The position numbers were made by a program, and so were the translations under genes. A DNA stretch of 64,000 nucleotides from Salinicoccus sesuvii (GTDB taxonomy: Bacteria; Bacillota; Bacilli; Staphylococcales; Salinicoccaceae). The notes under the pieces were generated by a model, which saw nothing but the letters and a program-made list of their open reading frames with translations, ran no database searches and had not been told where the DNA came from. The stretch spans positions 434,001 through 498,000 of the forward strand of contig NZ_JBHRWV010000007.1 of assembly GCF_042648145.1 (NCBI RefSeq). The letters are read 5' to 3'. Below, in pieces: positions 15,399 through 25,415 of this stretch; position 1 is the first letter of the stretch; each line of letters opens with the position of its first letter.

Positions 15399-17696
15399 TT
15401 ACTCGTATGGAACCTTTTCTTCTGCTACAACATCACCCTCACGTTCAATACGGTAGGCAGCTGCTTCCCCTTCCTGAATGACTAGGCTGATTGTATAGTC
15501 TGTATCTTCAGTAATCTCGACTGTATCTGAGACATCTTCTATGGACCGTGTCTTATCATCAATATAGATTTCCACTGTTACCGGTTCAGTATTATCCCCT
15601 TCTTCAGAATCATCATCACTATAAGGAATATCGATTTGCCTGACGAACTCCCTTTCACGCACGGGCTCTTCTCCGAGCGAAACAATCATACGGACGTTGG
15701 TCTCCCCTGGAACCAGCTCCCCTTCGTCCGGAGTCTGGCTGATTACACTACCTTCTTCCACTTCACTGCTGTAGGCTTCCTGAATCATTTCAACCGTGAA
15801 CCCCTGATCCTCGAGGGCCTTTCTAGCTGTATCGTATGGCTCGCCGGTATAGTCAGTGATTTCAACTCGTTCTGGCCCCTCTGAGATGGTAAATCGCAAT
15901 GTTTCCGACCCGGGGACGACCTCGGTACCGGGCTCTATGGACTGTGAGAGGATAGTGCCGACATCGGCATCATCATTTTCCTCTGTTGCTTCGACTTCAA
16001 AGCCGAGCGTTTCGAGTGTATCTTTCACTTCGTCGTACGACTGTCCTGTGTAATCGGATATAACGGTTGTTTCAGGTCCTTGGGAGATGGATAGTACAAG
16101 TGTCTCTTCCGAAGGGACAACTTCATCGCCGGGCTCTATAGATTGCCGCAAGATTGTCCCGGATTCCGCATCGTCGTATATCTGTTCCAAGTCGACAGTA
16201 AAGCCCTGTTCCGCGATTTCATCTTGCACTGCTGAATCATAGAGCTGTCCTCTGTAGTCACGCATTTCAATTGGCTCAATACCTTGTGAGATAGTGAGTG
16301 TGAGTGATGTCTCTCCTGGATCTACTTCTTCGCCTGGCTCTACAGATTGGGAGACAATCGTTCCAGGTTCAGAGTCATCATGCGCTTCATTCACTTCGAG
16401 TGAAGCAAAGCCAAGACTATTGATTGAACTGAGGACATCATTGTATCTTTCACCAGTAAAGTCCTCCATTATGTAGGGCTCTTCTCCTCTGCTGACAATA
16501 AGGTCCACGGTCCCACCTTTTTCTATTTCAGCACCGGAAACAGGCGATGTCTCGATGATACGATCTACTTCGAAGTTACTATTATACTCCTCAGTTATTT
16601 CTCCAAGCACAAGTCCATTGTCGTCAAGAAATGTTTCGGCTTCTTCCAAAGTCATATCTTGCATGTCTGGCAGAACAACTGAACTATCTCCCGACCAGAT
16701 TGGAGACAAGAGCAAAATGATGGCACCAAGTATCAATAATATTGGCAACAACCAAATCATACGCCGTCTCTTTCGTGCGGGAGCGTTTGCCTCTGGCTCT
16801 TGTTCTTCAGACACTGGTGAAATGAGTGCTGGAGATTCGACCGTACTTTCCATATCCATGGGCAGAACGGGTGCATTGATTGGTCGGCCTTCCTTGAAGC
16901 TATTCAAATCCTTGAGCACATCATCAACGTGACGATAACGACGATTCAGATCCTTTTCAGTACATTTGTAGGCAATATACGCCAGATCTCCATGAACTTC
17001 TCTATGTTGTGAGATATTCGGATACGGTTCTGAAATATGCTTTAAAGCTACGGATACCGGAGTTTCTCCATCAAAAGGCAGCTTGGATGTGATCAATTCG
17101 TAGAGTACGATGCCAAATGAATAGATATCTGTTCGTTCATCCGTTACCTGTCCCTTTGCTTGCTCAGGAGAAATGTACTGCACCGACCCCATCACTTGGT
17201 TTGTTTCAGTCAGGCGGGTCTCGCTTAGCGCTTTGGCTATACCAAAATCCGTTATCTTAATCTGATTCGACTCATTCATCAGTATGTTCTGAGGTTTTAT
17301 ATCCCGATGGATGATACCAGCATTGTGCGCATGCCTTATACCCTTCAATACCATCTCACTGATGCGAATAACTTCATCGATCGCAATAGGATGATTTTCA
17401 TCAATGAAGGCTTTCAGTGTCGGTCCATGAACGACTTCAGTTACAAGTAAATGGTATTCTTCGGACTCATCGACATCCAGCACACTAACAATATTGGGAT
17501 GTGCAAGGTGGATCGTACTCTCCACCTCTCTTTGGAACCGCGCCTTTGACTTCTCTCGGTTATGATGATCAATCTTGATCATCTTCAGGACAACTTCACG
17601 GTCCAGTATGATATCGTGCGCCAAATATACTGAACTCATCCCCCCACCTAAGTACGCAGTCACACGGTATCGATCCGAGACGATACTGCCGATCAA
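15399..17696 (-). CDS. pknB: Serine/threonine protein kinase with five PASTA repeats (PknB/PrkC/Stk1)
   Basis: Transmembrane Hanks-type kinase that senses muropeptides or lipid II outside and phosphorylates cytoplasmic proteins. The 765 residues comprise a kinase domain (1-265; Lys38, HRD Asp132, DFG Asp150, activation loop with TETNQVMGS), a membrane segment (about 313-333), five PASTA repeats (about 339-404, 405-472, 473-540, 541-607, 608-675), then an extracellular beta-rich tail to the end. S. aureus Stk1 has three PASTA repeats, so the stalk is longer here. The ATG overlaps the stp stop by 4 bases, as for kinase-phosphatase pairs generally. Confidence 0.97.
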   Translation of the reverse strand: MIGSIVSDRYRVTAYLGGGMSSVYLAHDIILDREVVLKMIKIDHHNREKSKARFQREVESTIHLAHPNIVSVLDVDESEEYHLLVTEVVHGPTLKAFIDENHPIAIDEVIRISEMVLKGIRHAHNAGIIHRDIKPQNILMNESNQIKITDFGIAKALSETRLTETNQVMGSVQYISPEQAKGQVTDERTDIYSFGIVLYELITSKLPFDGETPVSVALKHISEPYPNISQHREVHGDLAYIAYKCTEKDLNRRYRHVDDVLKDLNSFKEGRPINAPVLPMDMESTVESPALISPVSEEQEPEANAPARKRRRMIWLLPILLILGAIILLLSPIWSGDSSVVLPDMQDMTLEEAETFLDDNGLVLGEITEEYNSNFEVDRIIETSPVSGAEIEKGGTVDLIVSRGEEPYIMEDFTGERYNDVLSSINSLGFASLEVNEAHDDSEPGTIVSQSVEPGEEVDPGETSLTLTISQGIEPIEMRDYRGQLYDSAVQDEIAEQGFTVDLEQIYDDAESGTILRQSIEPGDEVVPSEETLVLSISQGPETTVISDYTGQSYDEVKDTLETLGFEVEATEENDDADVGTILSQSIEPGTEVVPGSETLRFTISEGPERVEITDYTGEPYDTARKALEDQGFTVEMIQEAYSSEVEEGSVISQTPDEGELVPGETNVRMIVSLGEEPVREREFVRQIDIPYSDDDSEEGDNTEPVTVEIYIDDKTRSIEDVSDTVEITEDTDYTISLVIQEGEAAAYRIEREGDVVAEEKVPYE

Positions 17697-18439
17697 TCCG
17701 AGCCACTCGCTTTCAAGTCCGCGAGAACGAGACTGATATTGTCCGTAGACCCACTTTTTTGCGCCTGTTCGACCAATTGTGAAGCTTTATCCGATATCTC
17801 GACCCCCTCACGGATAATAGTGTCGTGAAGTTCACTGTCATCGAGGTTGTCTGTCAGCCCATCAGAAGCCAGCAGCAGATAATCATATTGCCTGTTCCTG
17901 AGCCTGAAGACGTCTGCTTGGATCAGACGGTCTGTCCCGAGTGCTTTTGTAATAATGTTACGCTTCGGATGATGTTTCGCTTCCTCAGGTGTGATTTCTC
18001 CTGATTCGACCAACAGATTGACGAATGAATGGTCGCTCGTCACTTGTTCAATGGCACGATCATTCATTGCATAGGCTCGTGAGTCACCAACATTGAGTAC
18101 GACAATCGACTCGTCAATGAGTGCGCATAGTACAAGCGTTGTTCCCATGCCCTGATACTCCGGATTTTCTTGTTGGTAGTCGTACATCCGTCTATTTACA
18201 TCCATTACGAGGCGTCGCAAAAATTCAACGCCTTCTTCCACATTGAAAAGATTTTCTTCAATCCAGGCCGCTTTGATTTCATCGTGTACGTACCGGCTTG
18301 CGACGTCCCCGTACCGATGGCCCCCCATGCCATCGGCCACAAGCATCAGCATTTGGCCAGTGCCATTCTCAAAAATACCTGTAACGTCTTCGTTGAGCTC
18401 CCTATAGTCGCCACGAATACTCCGATCGATCACTTTCAA
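17693..18439 (-). CDS. stp: PP2C-family Ser/Thr protein phosphatase (Stp/PrpC)
   Basis: Metal-dependent phosphatase that reverses PknB phosphorylation. An open frame continues to 18544 inside rlmN, but the family start corresponds to the TTG at 18437-18439 (reading MKVIDRSIRGDYRELNED), with GGGGG upstream and three bases after the rlmN stop; this gives 248 residues. Metal-binding aspartates are in VADGMGGH, ASDGLTDN and STDNIS. The kinase gene follows with an ATGA overlap. Confidence 0.95.
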   Translation of the reverse strand: MKVIDRSIRGDYRELNEDVTGIFENGTGQMLMLVADGMGGHRYGDVASRYVHDEIKAAWIEENLFNVEEGVEFLRRLVMDVNRRMYDYQQENPEYQGMGTTLVLCALIDESIVVLNVGDSRAYAMNDRAIEQVTSDHSFVNLLVESGEITPEEAKHHPKRNIITKALGTDRLIQADVFRLRNRQYDYLLLASDGLTDNLDDSELHDTIIREGVEISDKASQLVEQAQKSGSTDNISLVLADLKASGSD

Positions 18440-18441
18440 AG

Positions 18442-19545
18442 CTATTCCCCCGTTTCGTTTTTTGATTCTTTTGCTCTGAGTTGTCCACAAGCAGCATCTA
18501 TATCGGTACCTTGTTCTCTTCTGAGTGTAGCGTTGACCCCGCACTCGTTCAATGTTTCGAGAAATCCAAAAATATCGTCCCGGCTCGTGCGTACATAGTT
18601 TCGCTCCGGCACATGATTGACGGGGATGAGGTTAACATGGCACTTCAAGTCCTTGATCAGTTCACTCAATTCACGCGCATGTTCCGGTTGGTCATTAACG
18701 CCACCAAACAGACCATATTCGAAAGTAATTCTGCGATTCGTTTGCTGTTGGTAATACTTCAACGATTCCATCAGCTTATCGATATCATAGGCACGGTTGA
18801 TTGGCATGAGACGTGTTCTTATATCATTATCTGCCGCATGCAAGCTCACGGCAAAATTAATCTGGATATCTTCGTCTGCAAAATCGTAGATTCTTGGGAC
18901 AATTCCACTTGTTGATACCGTAATATGACGGGCACCAATATTTAAACCATCATCATGGTTGATGATTCTTAGGAATTGCATCATTTGGACATAGTTTTCG
19001 AATGGTTCACCAATACCCATAATGACGACGCTGCTAACACGCTCATCTGTATCGTCCAGTACCTTCTGAATCTGCACGATTTGAGAAACAATCTCACCTG
19101 CTTCGAGGTTCCGTTTTAATCCTCCGAGTGTGGAAGCACAGAAACTACAGCCGATCTGACATCCAACCTGTGTCGTAACACAGACGGAATTACCGTAATC
19201 GTGGCGCATTAGTACAGTTTCGATCGTATAGCCGTCGCGTAGACGGAAAAGGAACTTCATCGTGCCATCCTTACTCTCTTGTTTTACAACGGTCTCAAGG
19301 GGATCGATGTTGTAGCTCTCAGCAAGCGCTTCGCGCATACTTTTTGGCAAGTTCATCATATCTTCGAAGCGGTCGACACGGTGTGTGTAGAGCCATTCGA
19401 ATATTTGTCCGCCACGGTACTTATCTTCCCCCCACTCAAGTGCAAGTGCTTCAAGGTCAGTGAGAGATAGCGAATAGATAGAGGGCTGGTCAAAATCAGG
19501 TTGTCTAATGTTCTTTATCGGTTTTTTGGGTGGTCTTTGAATCAT
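18442..19545 (-). CDS. rlmN: Dual-specificity 23S rRNA/tRNA adenine-C2 methyltransferase RlmN
   Basis: Radical-SAM enzyme that makes 2-methyladenosine at A2503 of 23S rRNA and A37 of some tRNAs. The 367-residue protein has the CxxxCxxC cluster motif as CQIGCSFC near residue 128, a following GGLKRNLEAGEIVSQ segment, and a conserved C-terminal Cys in the QLRAKES region (AACGQLRA). Start overlaps the rsmB stop as TAATG. Part of the fmt-rsmB-rlmN-stp-pknB run. Confidence 0.97.
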   Translation of the reverse strand: MIQRPPKKPIKNIRQPDFDQPSIYSLSLTDLEALALEWGEDKYRGGQIFEWLYTHRVDRFEDMMNLPKSMREALAESYNIDPLETVVKQESKDGTMKFLFRLRDGYTIETVLMRHDYGNSVCVTTQVGCQIGCSFCASTLGGLKRNLEAGEIVSQIVQIQKVLDDTDERVSSVVIMGIGEPFENYVQMMQFLRIINHDDGLNIGARHITVSTSGIVPRIYDFADEDIQINFAVSLHAADNDIRTRLMPINRAYDIDKLMESLKYYQQQTNRRITFEYGLFGGVNDQPEHARELSELIKDLKCHVNLIPVNHVPERNYVRTSRDDIFGFLETLNECGVNATLRREQGTDIDAACGQLRAKESKNETGE

Positions 19546-20843
19546 TATTTTTCCTTCTTTCTGAATCTGGCGATGAAAAATCCATCCGTCCCTACTTCTT
19601 GAGGCAGGATTTGTCGGTATGGACCTTCAAAATCAAATGCTTCGAGCACAAATGGATCGAACTCGATATCGTCATTTTCTTTCATGAATGTATAGGCCAC
19701 ATTTTCATTCTCCATCTGATGGATGGTACAAGTGGAGTATACAAGTACTCCGCCAGGCTTCAAGTATTGTTTTATATTGGCTAAAATTTCGAGCTGGAGG
19801 TCGACCAGTGAATCGACATCTTCTGCCCTGCGTTCGTATCTGATTTCCGGTTTTCTGCGGATGACTCCGAGGCCTGAGCATGGTGCGTCTACAATGATAC
19901 GGTCATACTGGCGAGGATAGACCTTTTTTGTTGCATCCCCTTGGAAGGTTTCATACCCACTCAAATCCAGGCGTTCAGCTTGCTGTTCTATCAATGGAAT
20001 CTTATGCTCGTGGATATCACTCAGATCAACATGACCTCCGGGTACTTTCTCAAGTGCATGGAGTCCTTTCCCCCCCGGTGCACTGCACGCATCGAGAATG
20101 ACATCGTCTGATTCAGGCGATAGTGCATCATTGACGAGCATGGAACTAACATCTTGTATGCTAAAGAAGCCTTTTTGATACAAGTCGGATTGGAGCACTT
20201 CTCCTTTGACTTCGATGGCATCCTTTTGTATTTCAGACGGAATGGCGCTGAACCCTTCATCAAGGAGATTCGCCACGAGTGCATCTCGAGATATGCGCGT
20301 AGTATTTGTCCGAATATACATTTTCGGACGATCGTTCAGTGCGTGAGCGATTTCCGCCGCACCGCCGATGCCGTGATGTATCTTCCAGTGGGTGATGATC
20401 CACTCTGGAATACTTGTCTCGATAGATAATCGCAGCGTCTCGCTTTTGATCTTTGAAATATCTTCAAGCGGTTCACGCTCAAAGTTTCTCAATATGCCAT
20501 TAATCGCCTTTCCTGCCTGGGGGCCGCCCCACTTTTTGGCAATATCGACCGCTTCATTGATAGCAGCATAGTTGGGGACACGGTCGAGCCAGACAATCTG
20601 ATAAACGGTGATGTCGAGTAGGTTTTTCTGCCAACGTTTCAGTTTTGTACGGATGAATGGTCTGATATAGAACTGGATGGTCAGCTTTTTCGAAATTGTA
20701 CCATATACGATCTCTGTAAGCAGACCACGGTCATTCGGAGCGAGGTCGCTACTTTTGATCATATCGTTCAGTACGATATTACTGTAGCCACCTTCGTCCA
20801 TTACTCTACTGTAGGCCTCAAGTGCCATTTCACGCAGTTGCAT
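19545..20843 (-). CDS. rsmB: 16S rRNA m5C967 methyltransferase RsmB
   Basis: AdoMet-dependent methyltransferase modifying C967 of 16S rRNA. The 432 residues hold an N-terminal NusB-like RNA-binding domain (about 1-140) and a C-terminal Rossmann methyltransferase with motif I DACSAPGGKG, the catalytic cysteines in DAPCSGLGV (motif IV) and YSTCTI (motif VI). It begins one base after the fmt stop. Confidence 0.97.
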   Translation of the reverse strand: MQLREMALEAYSRVMDEGGYSNIVLNDMIKSSDLAPNDRGLLTEIVYGTISKKLTIQFYIRPFIRTKLKRWQKNLLDITVYQIVWLDRVPNYAAINEAVDIAKKWGGPQAGKAINGILRNFEREPLEDISKIKSETLRLSIETSIPEWIITHWKIHHGIGGAAEIAHALNDRPKMYIRTNTTRISRDALVANLLDEGFSAIPSEIQKDAIEVKGEVLQSDLYQKGFFSIQDVSSMLVNDALSPESDDVILDACSAPGGKGLHALEKVPGGHVDLSDIHEHKIPLIEQQAERLDLSGYETFQGDATKKVYPRQYDRIIVDAPCSGLGVIRRKPEIRYERRAEDVDSLVDLQLEILANIKQYLKPGGVLVYSTCTIHQMENENVAYTFMKENDDIEFDPFVLEAFDFEGPYRQILPQEVGTDGFFIARFRKKEK

Positions 20844-21794
20844 CTACTCCACCTGCCCGAGTACGGTGCCGACGACTTGTCTACCCGTTGCGAATTCGAT
20901 GGCCGTCGTCCGCTTCTTGCCTGCAATCTGTACAGTGATGGCTTCAATGGTTCCACCATCACCGCAGACGATGGTGATGCCTTCAGGCGTTGTATCTACA
21001 ATGGTACCCGGGATGTAGTTCATTTCCTTGGGTGTACTTTCAGATATTTTCACTTCGTATATTTTTAGACGCTTGTCTTCTATTTCCGTATAAGCACCAG
21101 GCCAAGGGGACAAGCCTCGGATATGGTTGAACACTTCTCGGGCATCCCTCGTCCAGTCGATCTTCTCATCAGCCTTCGAGATGTTGGGGCTGACTGTCAC
21201 TAGCTCAGAATCCTGCGGAATACTGTTGTTCTGCTCAGAGAATATGTCGGGGAGCGTATCCATCAGTAAATCTCCACCAATTGCCGAAAGCCTGTCATGT
21301 AGTATTCCTGTATCATCCTGATCCTCAATCGGTGTCCGGCGACTACTGATGATGTTTCCACTATCAAGCCCTTCAGCCATATACATGATTGTGACACCTG
21401 TTTCAGTGTCACCTTCCATAATAGCTCGGTGAATCGGTGCCCCACCTCTATGCTTTGGCAGGAGGGAGGCATGGACATTGATGGCACCAAGCGGCGGAAT
21501 GTCAAGCAACGCTTTGGGCAGTATCTGACCATAAGCTGCCGTGATGATCAAATCTGGCTTTATTTCTGCAATTTTTTCAAGCGCTGCTTCATCCCTTATA
21601 CGCTCAGGCTGGAACAATGGGATATTGAGTGCCTTTGCCGTTTCAGCTACAGGTGGTGATGTCAGCACGCGTTTTCTCCCTACAGGCTTATCGGGCTGGC
21701 TGATGACCATGGCAACCTGATATTCGTCATGTAGCCGTTTTAATATTGGTACGGAAAAATCCGGTGTACCCATAAATATAATAGTTTCAGTCAT
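20844..21794 (-). CDS. fmt: Methionyl-tRNA formyltransferase
   Basis: Formylates initiator Met-tRNA using 10-formyl-tetrahydrofolate. 316 residues, normal length. The N-terminal domain has MGTPDFSVP, the catalytic Asn-His region INVHASLLPKHRGGAPI, and GVTIMYMAEGLDSG; the C-terminal OB-like domain follows. In Bacillus a def deformylase gene lies between priA and fmt; here only 12 bases separate them and def is absent. Confidence 0.98.
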   Translation of the reverse strand: MTETIIFMGTPDFSVPILKRLHDEYQVAMVISQPDKPVGRKRVLTSPPVAETAKALNIPLFQPERIRDEAALEKIAEIKPDLIITAAYGQILPKALLDIPPLGAINVHASLLPKHRGGAPIHRAIMEGDTETGVTIMYMAEGLDSGNIISSRRTPIEDQDDTGILHDRLSAIGGDLLMDTLPDIFSEQNNSIPQDSELVTVSPNISKADEKIDWTRDAREVFNHIRGLSPWPGAYTEIEDKRLKIYEVKISESTPKEMNYIPGTIVDTTPEGITIVCGDGGTIEAITVQIAGKKRTTAIEFATGRQVVGTVLGQVE

Positions 21795-21806
21795 AATCTA
21801 TTCCTC

Positions 21807-24188
21807 CTACATGATCACTAACGGATCCACATCGATTCTGAGAGATATCCCCTCCGTCTTATATGCTTCATGATAGTGTTCATCCAATGCATTGAGCATT
21901 TTGAGCAGCTCTGGCTCTCTTTTGTATTTAAGCATGATTTGGAAACGGTATTGTCGATTGATACGCTCGAGTGGACTTGGTGACGGGCCGACGATGATGG
22001 ACTGATCTGAGACTTCTTGAACCAGCGTATCATGAATATGTGTGGTCGCCTTTAGACATTTCCTAATATCCTCACTCGAGATCGTAAAAAGGACGTGAAA
22101 ATAGTACGGTGAATAGCGTGCGAGTCGCCTGAACGCCATTTCTTTTTCATAGAAGGTTCTATAGTCACTTTCCTTAGCTAACTGTATCGCATAATGTGTC
22201 GGGTTATAGGTTTGGAAGATTACTTCCCCAGAGAGTTCATGACGTCCAGCACGACCGGACACCTGCGTCAGCAGCTGGTAGGTTTTTTCATTCGCTCTAA
22301 AATCCGGTAGGTTAAGCATCGTATCGGCATTCAATACGCCGACCAGTGTGACTTTTGGATAATCGAGTCCCTTAGCAATCATCTGTGTACCGAGCAGTAT
22401 CGGAATCTCTTCTTGTTCGAAGTGATCGAGCAGCTTTTCATGCATGCCTTTCCTTCTCGTCGTATCATTATCCATTCTGACCACATCTGTGTCGAACATG
22501 TCCCGGAGTATCTCTTCTACTTTCTCGGTACCAGTGCCGCGGAAAGTTACTTCGTCACTCTGACAGTTATCACACGTTTTGTGCACTGCACTTTCATAGC
22601 CACAGTAATGACACATGAGGCTGCGATTGGACTTATGGTAAGTCAGAGAGATGTCGCAGTTTGGGCACATCGGTACGTGCCCGCAGCTCTGGCAGATTTG
22701 GAAGTTGGAATATCCCCGGCGGTTCAGTAGAAGTACTGTCTGTTCCCCTTTTCCGATCCTTTCCCGGATACCTGCTTCAAGTGTCCCAGAAATGATGGAG
22801 GTATTACCAGTCCGATGTTCTTCTGACATATCGACAACACGTATTTCAGGCAGTACTTTCGTACCCGCTCTCGTTGTCAATTCAAGCCGTTCATACACAC
22901 CGCGCTCACTTCTTGCGAAGGTTTCGAGACTTGGTGTCGCAGTACCAAGAATCAGCGGGCAGTTATGGTAAGTGCTTCTGAACTTTGCCACTTCCGTTGC
23001 ATGATACATTGGACGATCGCCCTGCTTATACGTCGTCTCATGCTCTTCATCCACGATGATTACACCAATATTTTGAAACGGGGCGAATATGCTACTCCTT
23101 GCACCGACAGAAACACGTGCACGATTCTCCTTGATCTTACGCCATTCATCATATTTTTCACCGGAGGACAAACCTGAGTGCAGCACCGCCACATCATCTC
23201 CAAAACGCCGTTTGAAACGGTTAACCATCTGCGGAGTCAGAGCAATCTCAGGCACCAGCATGATGGCTGTTTTCCCTTCGTCAAGCGCTTTTTGGATGAT
23301 CTGGAGGTAGACTTCAGTCTTGCCGCTGCCCGTTATGCCGTGAAGTAAAAATGTTTTCGCTTCTTCTGCATCCATGGATGAGGTGATTCTACTGTATGCA
23401 TGTTGCTGCTCGGGATTGAGTACTTTCGGAGGATCGATTGTAAACACACGATCACTGTATGGATCACGCTCCATCTCAATCTCCACTTTTGCAATCAGAC
23501 CCTTCTTATGAAGTGCATTAATCAGCGCATTGGAAAAACCATCATTGACCAGATTTCTAATGAAAATCGGTTCTGAAGATGCATTAATGACATCGTAGAG
23601 TTCCTGTTGCTTTTTAGCACGGGAGAGATCGATCGCCTGTTCATTCAGTGAGTGCACCGCAAGTGCCATTTTCTTTTTTGTATGCTGGGTGATGATTGTC
23701 TCCTCATGAATGTCCCCAGATTTTAAATAGGGGGCTAAAGTTTTGATGACACTTGGATCAAGACGTTTCACCTCAATTTCTGTCTCACCTGAAACTTTTG
23801 CGAATGCATTCCTAGCTGCCATGGAAGGAGATTCACCAAGCCTAAGCACTTTCTTATAGTTCGCTTTGAGTGCAGCTGGCAAAATTGTCTCTATGACGCT
23901 GATGTACTGGTCGACATAGTAGTCTGCCAGATACATTGCGATTGTAATCATTTCCTTCGTCAATACCGGCTCTATGTCAAGTGTACGTGCGATCTCTTTG
24001 ATTCTCGCTGGATCGAAATCCGTTTTATCATCAATTGACATGACATAGCCTTGAATCGTTCTTGGACCAAATGGGACAAGCACACGGTGGCCCACTTTTA
24101 TCAAGTCTTCCATGCCGTTAGGGATTCGGTAGTCGAACACCTGGTTGACGCTTTTGCTCGGTATATCAACTATGACTGAAGCAAACAT
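21807..24188 (-). CDS. priA: Primosomal protein N' (replication restart helicase PriA)
   Basis: 3'-to-5' helicase that reloads the replisome at stalled forks. The chosen start is the ATG at 24186-24188, which overlaps the coaBC stop as TAATG and has AGAGGTGG upstream; a GTG four codons earlier would consume that ribosome site. The 793 residues contain an N-terminal DNA-binding domain (MFASVIVDIPSKSVNQVFDY), Walker A GITGSGKTEV, a DEEH box, and eight cysteines in four CxxC pairs between about residues 505 and 550 for two zinc ions. Confidence 0.97.
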   Translation of the reverse strand: MFASVIVDIPSKSVNQVFDYRIPNGMEDLIKVGHRVLVPFGPRTIQGYVMSIDDKTDFDPARIKEIARTLDIEPVLTKEMITIAMYLADYYVDQYISVIETILPAALKANYKKVLRLGESPSMAARNAFAKVSGETEIEVKRLDPSVIKTLAPYLKSGDIHEETIITQHTKKKMALAVHSLNEQAIDLSRAKKQQELYDVINASSEPIFIRNLVNDGFSNALINALHKKGLIAKVEIEMERDPYSDRVFTIDPPKVLNPEQQHAYSRITSSMDAEEAKTFLLHGITGSGKTEVYLQIIQKALDEGKTAIMLVPEIALTPQMVNRFKRRFGDDVAVLHSGLSSGEKYDEWRKIKENRARVSVGARSSIFAPFQNIGVIIVDEEHETTYKQGDRPMYHATEVAKFRSTYHNCPLILGTATPSLETFARSERGVYERLELTTRAGTKVLPEIRVVDMSEEHRTGNTSIISGTLEAGIRERIGKGEQTVLLLNRRGYSNFQICQSCGHVPMCPNCDISLTYHKSNRSLMCHYCGYESAVHKTCDNCQSDEVTFRGTGTEKVEEILRDMFDTDVVRMDNDTTRRKGMHEKLLDHFEQEEIPILLGTQMIAKGLDYPKVTLVGVLNADTMLNLPDFRANEKTYQLLTQVSGRAGRHELSGEVIFQTYNPTHYAIQLAKESDYRTFYEKEMAFRRLARYSPYYFHVLFTISSEDIRKCLKATTHIHDTLVQEVSDQSIIVGPSPSPLERINRQYRFQIMLKYKREPELLKMLNALDEHYHEAYKTEGISLRIDVDPLVIM

Positions 24189-25375
24189 TAATCGGTCCAC
24201 CTCTTTGAAAGCAGATCAATGATGCGCTCTGCCAGGAGCATTTTGTCCATCTTTTCCAAAGGGATACGTTCGCCTTCTTTAAAGAGCAAGACAACCTCGT
24301 TGTCGGTACTGTTCATGCCAATTGAGGGGTCAGATACATCGTTCATGACGATGCAGTCAGCATTTTTACGTTTAAGTTTATCAAGCGCATACTTTTCGAC
24401 ATCATTAGTTTCAGCAGCAAACCCAACAACATACATATTCGATTTGTTTTCCCCTGCATAATGAAGAATGTCTTGTGTCTGCTTCATATCTATCGAAATA
24501 TTCCCCCCGCCTTGTTTCTTCAGCTTGCTATCTAGTGGAGATACTGGCGTAAAATCGCTAACCGCTGCAGTGAAAATGCCGAGATCTGCATCCATATTAG
24601 CCTTTACAGCTGCAAACATCTCGTCTGTTGATACTACATCAATAACTTTGACACCGTATGGTGCAGACAGATTGACTGGTCCGCTGATGAGAACCACTTC
24701 GGCACCCTGACGGTTTGCTGCTTCGGCCAACGCATATCCCATTCTGCCGCTCGAATGGTTGGTGATATAGCGGATAGGATCAATTGCTTCCTGAGTAGGT
24801 CCTGCTGTGATTACCACTTTTTTCCCTTTAAACTTTTCTCCTGTTTCAAGCAGTTCTTCTAAATAGGCCTTTATTTCAGGTACATTCGCCATACGGCCTT
24901 TTGCATTGTAGCCGCATGCAAGAAACCCAGATTCCGAGTCGATTAAGCGATACCCATCGTTCATCAAGGTTTGTATATTTCTTTGGACAGCTGGTTGGTT
25001 ATACATATTGACATTCATTGCGGGTGCCAAAACGACGGGTTTAGTATTCGCAGCAAGTACATTGAGTAACATGTTGTCGTAAAGTCCGTTTGCTAATCTA
25101 CTGATCGTATTGGCTGTTATGGGTGCAACAACAATAATATCCGCCCATTCCCCGATGCTAATATGGGAAATGACTGACGGATCTTCTTCTTTGAAAGTAT
25201 CTGTATAGACGTGATTGCGGCTGATCGCCTGAAAAGCAAGTGGTGTTACAAATTCCTGAGCATTTTCAGTCAGCACAACACGGACAGCATGACCGGACTG
25301 GATCAGCTTGCTTGTCAGATCCACAGCTTTGTATGCAGCAATTCCACCGGCAACACCGATTACAATATTTGCCAT
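24188..25375 (-). CDS. coaBC: Bifunctional phosphopantothenoylcysteine decarboxylase/synthetase CoaBC
   Basis: Two steps of coenzyme A synthesis: CTP-dependent joining of 4'-phosphopantothenate with cysteine (CoaB), then FMN-dependent decarboxylation (CoaC). The 395 residues begin with the flavoprotein domain (GVAGGIAAYKA; active-site His in the DPSVISHI segment; PAMNVNMY) and continue with the synthetase domain (VVITAGPTQEAIDP). Starts 39 bases after rpoZ, with a terminator-like hairpin in between. Confidence 0.97.
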   Translation of the reverse strand: MANIVIGVAGGIAAYKAVDLTSKLIQSGHAVRVVLTENAQEFVTPLAFQAISRNHVYTDTFKEEDPSVISHISIGEWADIIVVAPITANTISRLANGLYDNMLLNVLAANTKPVVLAPAMNVNMYNQPAVQRNIQTLMNDGYRLIDSESGFLACGYNAKGRMANVPEIKAYLEELLETGEKFKGKKVVITAGPTQEAIDPIRYITNHSSGRMGYALAEAANRQGAEVVLISGPVNLSAPYGVKVIDVVSTDEMFAAVKANMDADLGIFTAAVSDFTPVSPLDSKLKKQGGGNISIDMKQTQDILHYAGENKSNMYVVGFAAETNDVEKYALDKLKRKNADCIVMNDVSDPSIGMNSTDNEVVLLFKEGERIPLEKMDKMLLAERIIDLLSKRWTD

Positions 25376-25385
25376 GTCTTCACCT

Positions 25386-25415
25386 CATAAAAAAGCTGAC
25401 AAAAATTTGTCAGCT
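25386..25415 (-). terminator. Terminator-like hairpin at the end of rpoZ
   Basis: AGCTGACAAA and its complement (25394-25415) form a 10-base stem, followed on the minus strand by TTTTTTAT. The hairpin overlaps the rpoZ stop codon and ends only about 15 bases before coaBC, so it probably attenuates rather than fully separates the genes. Confidence 0.75.

Noticed and set aside
15399..17696. Tandem DNA repeat or phase-variable array in pknB
   Set aside because: The periodicity is at protein level (PASTA units); DNA copies are too diverged for a simple repeat.
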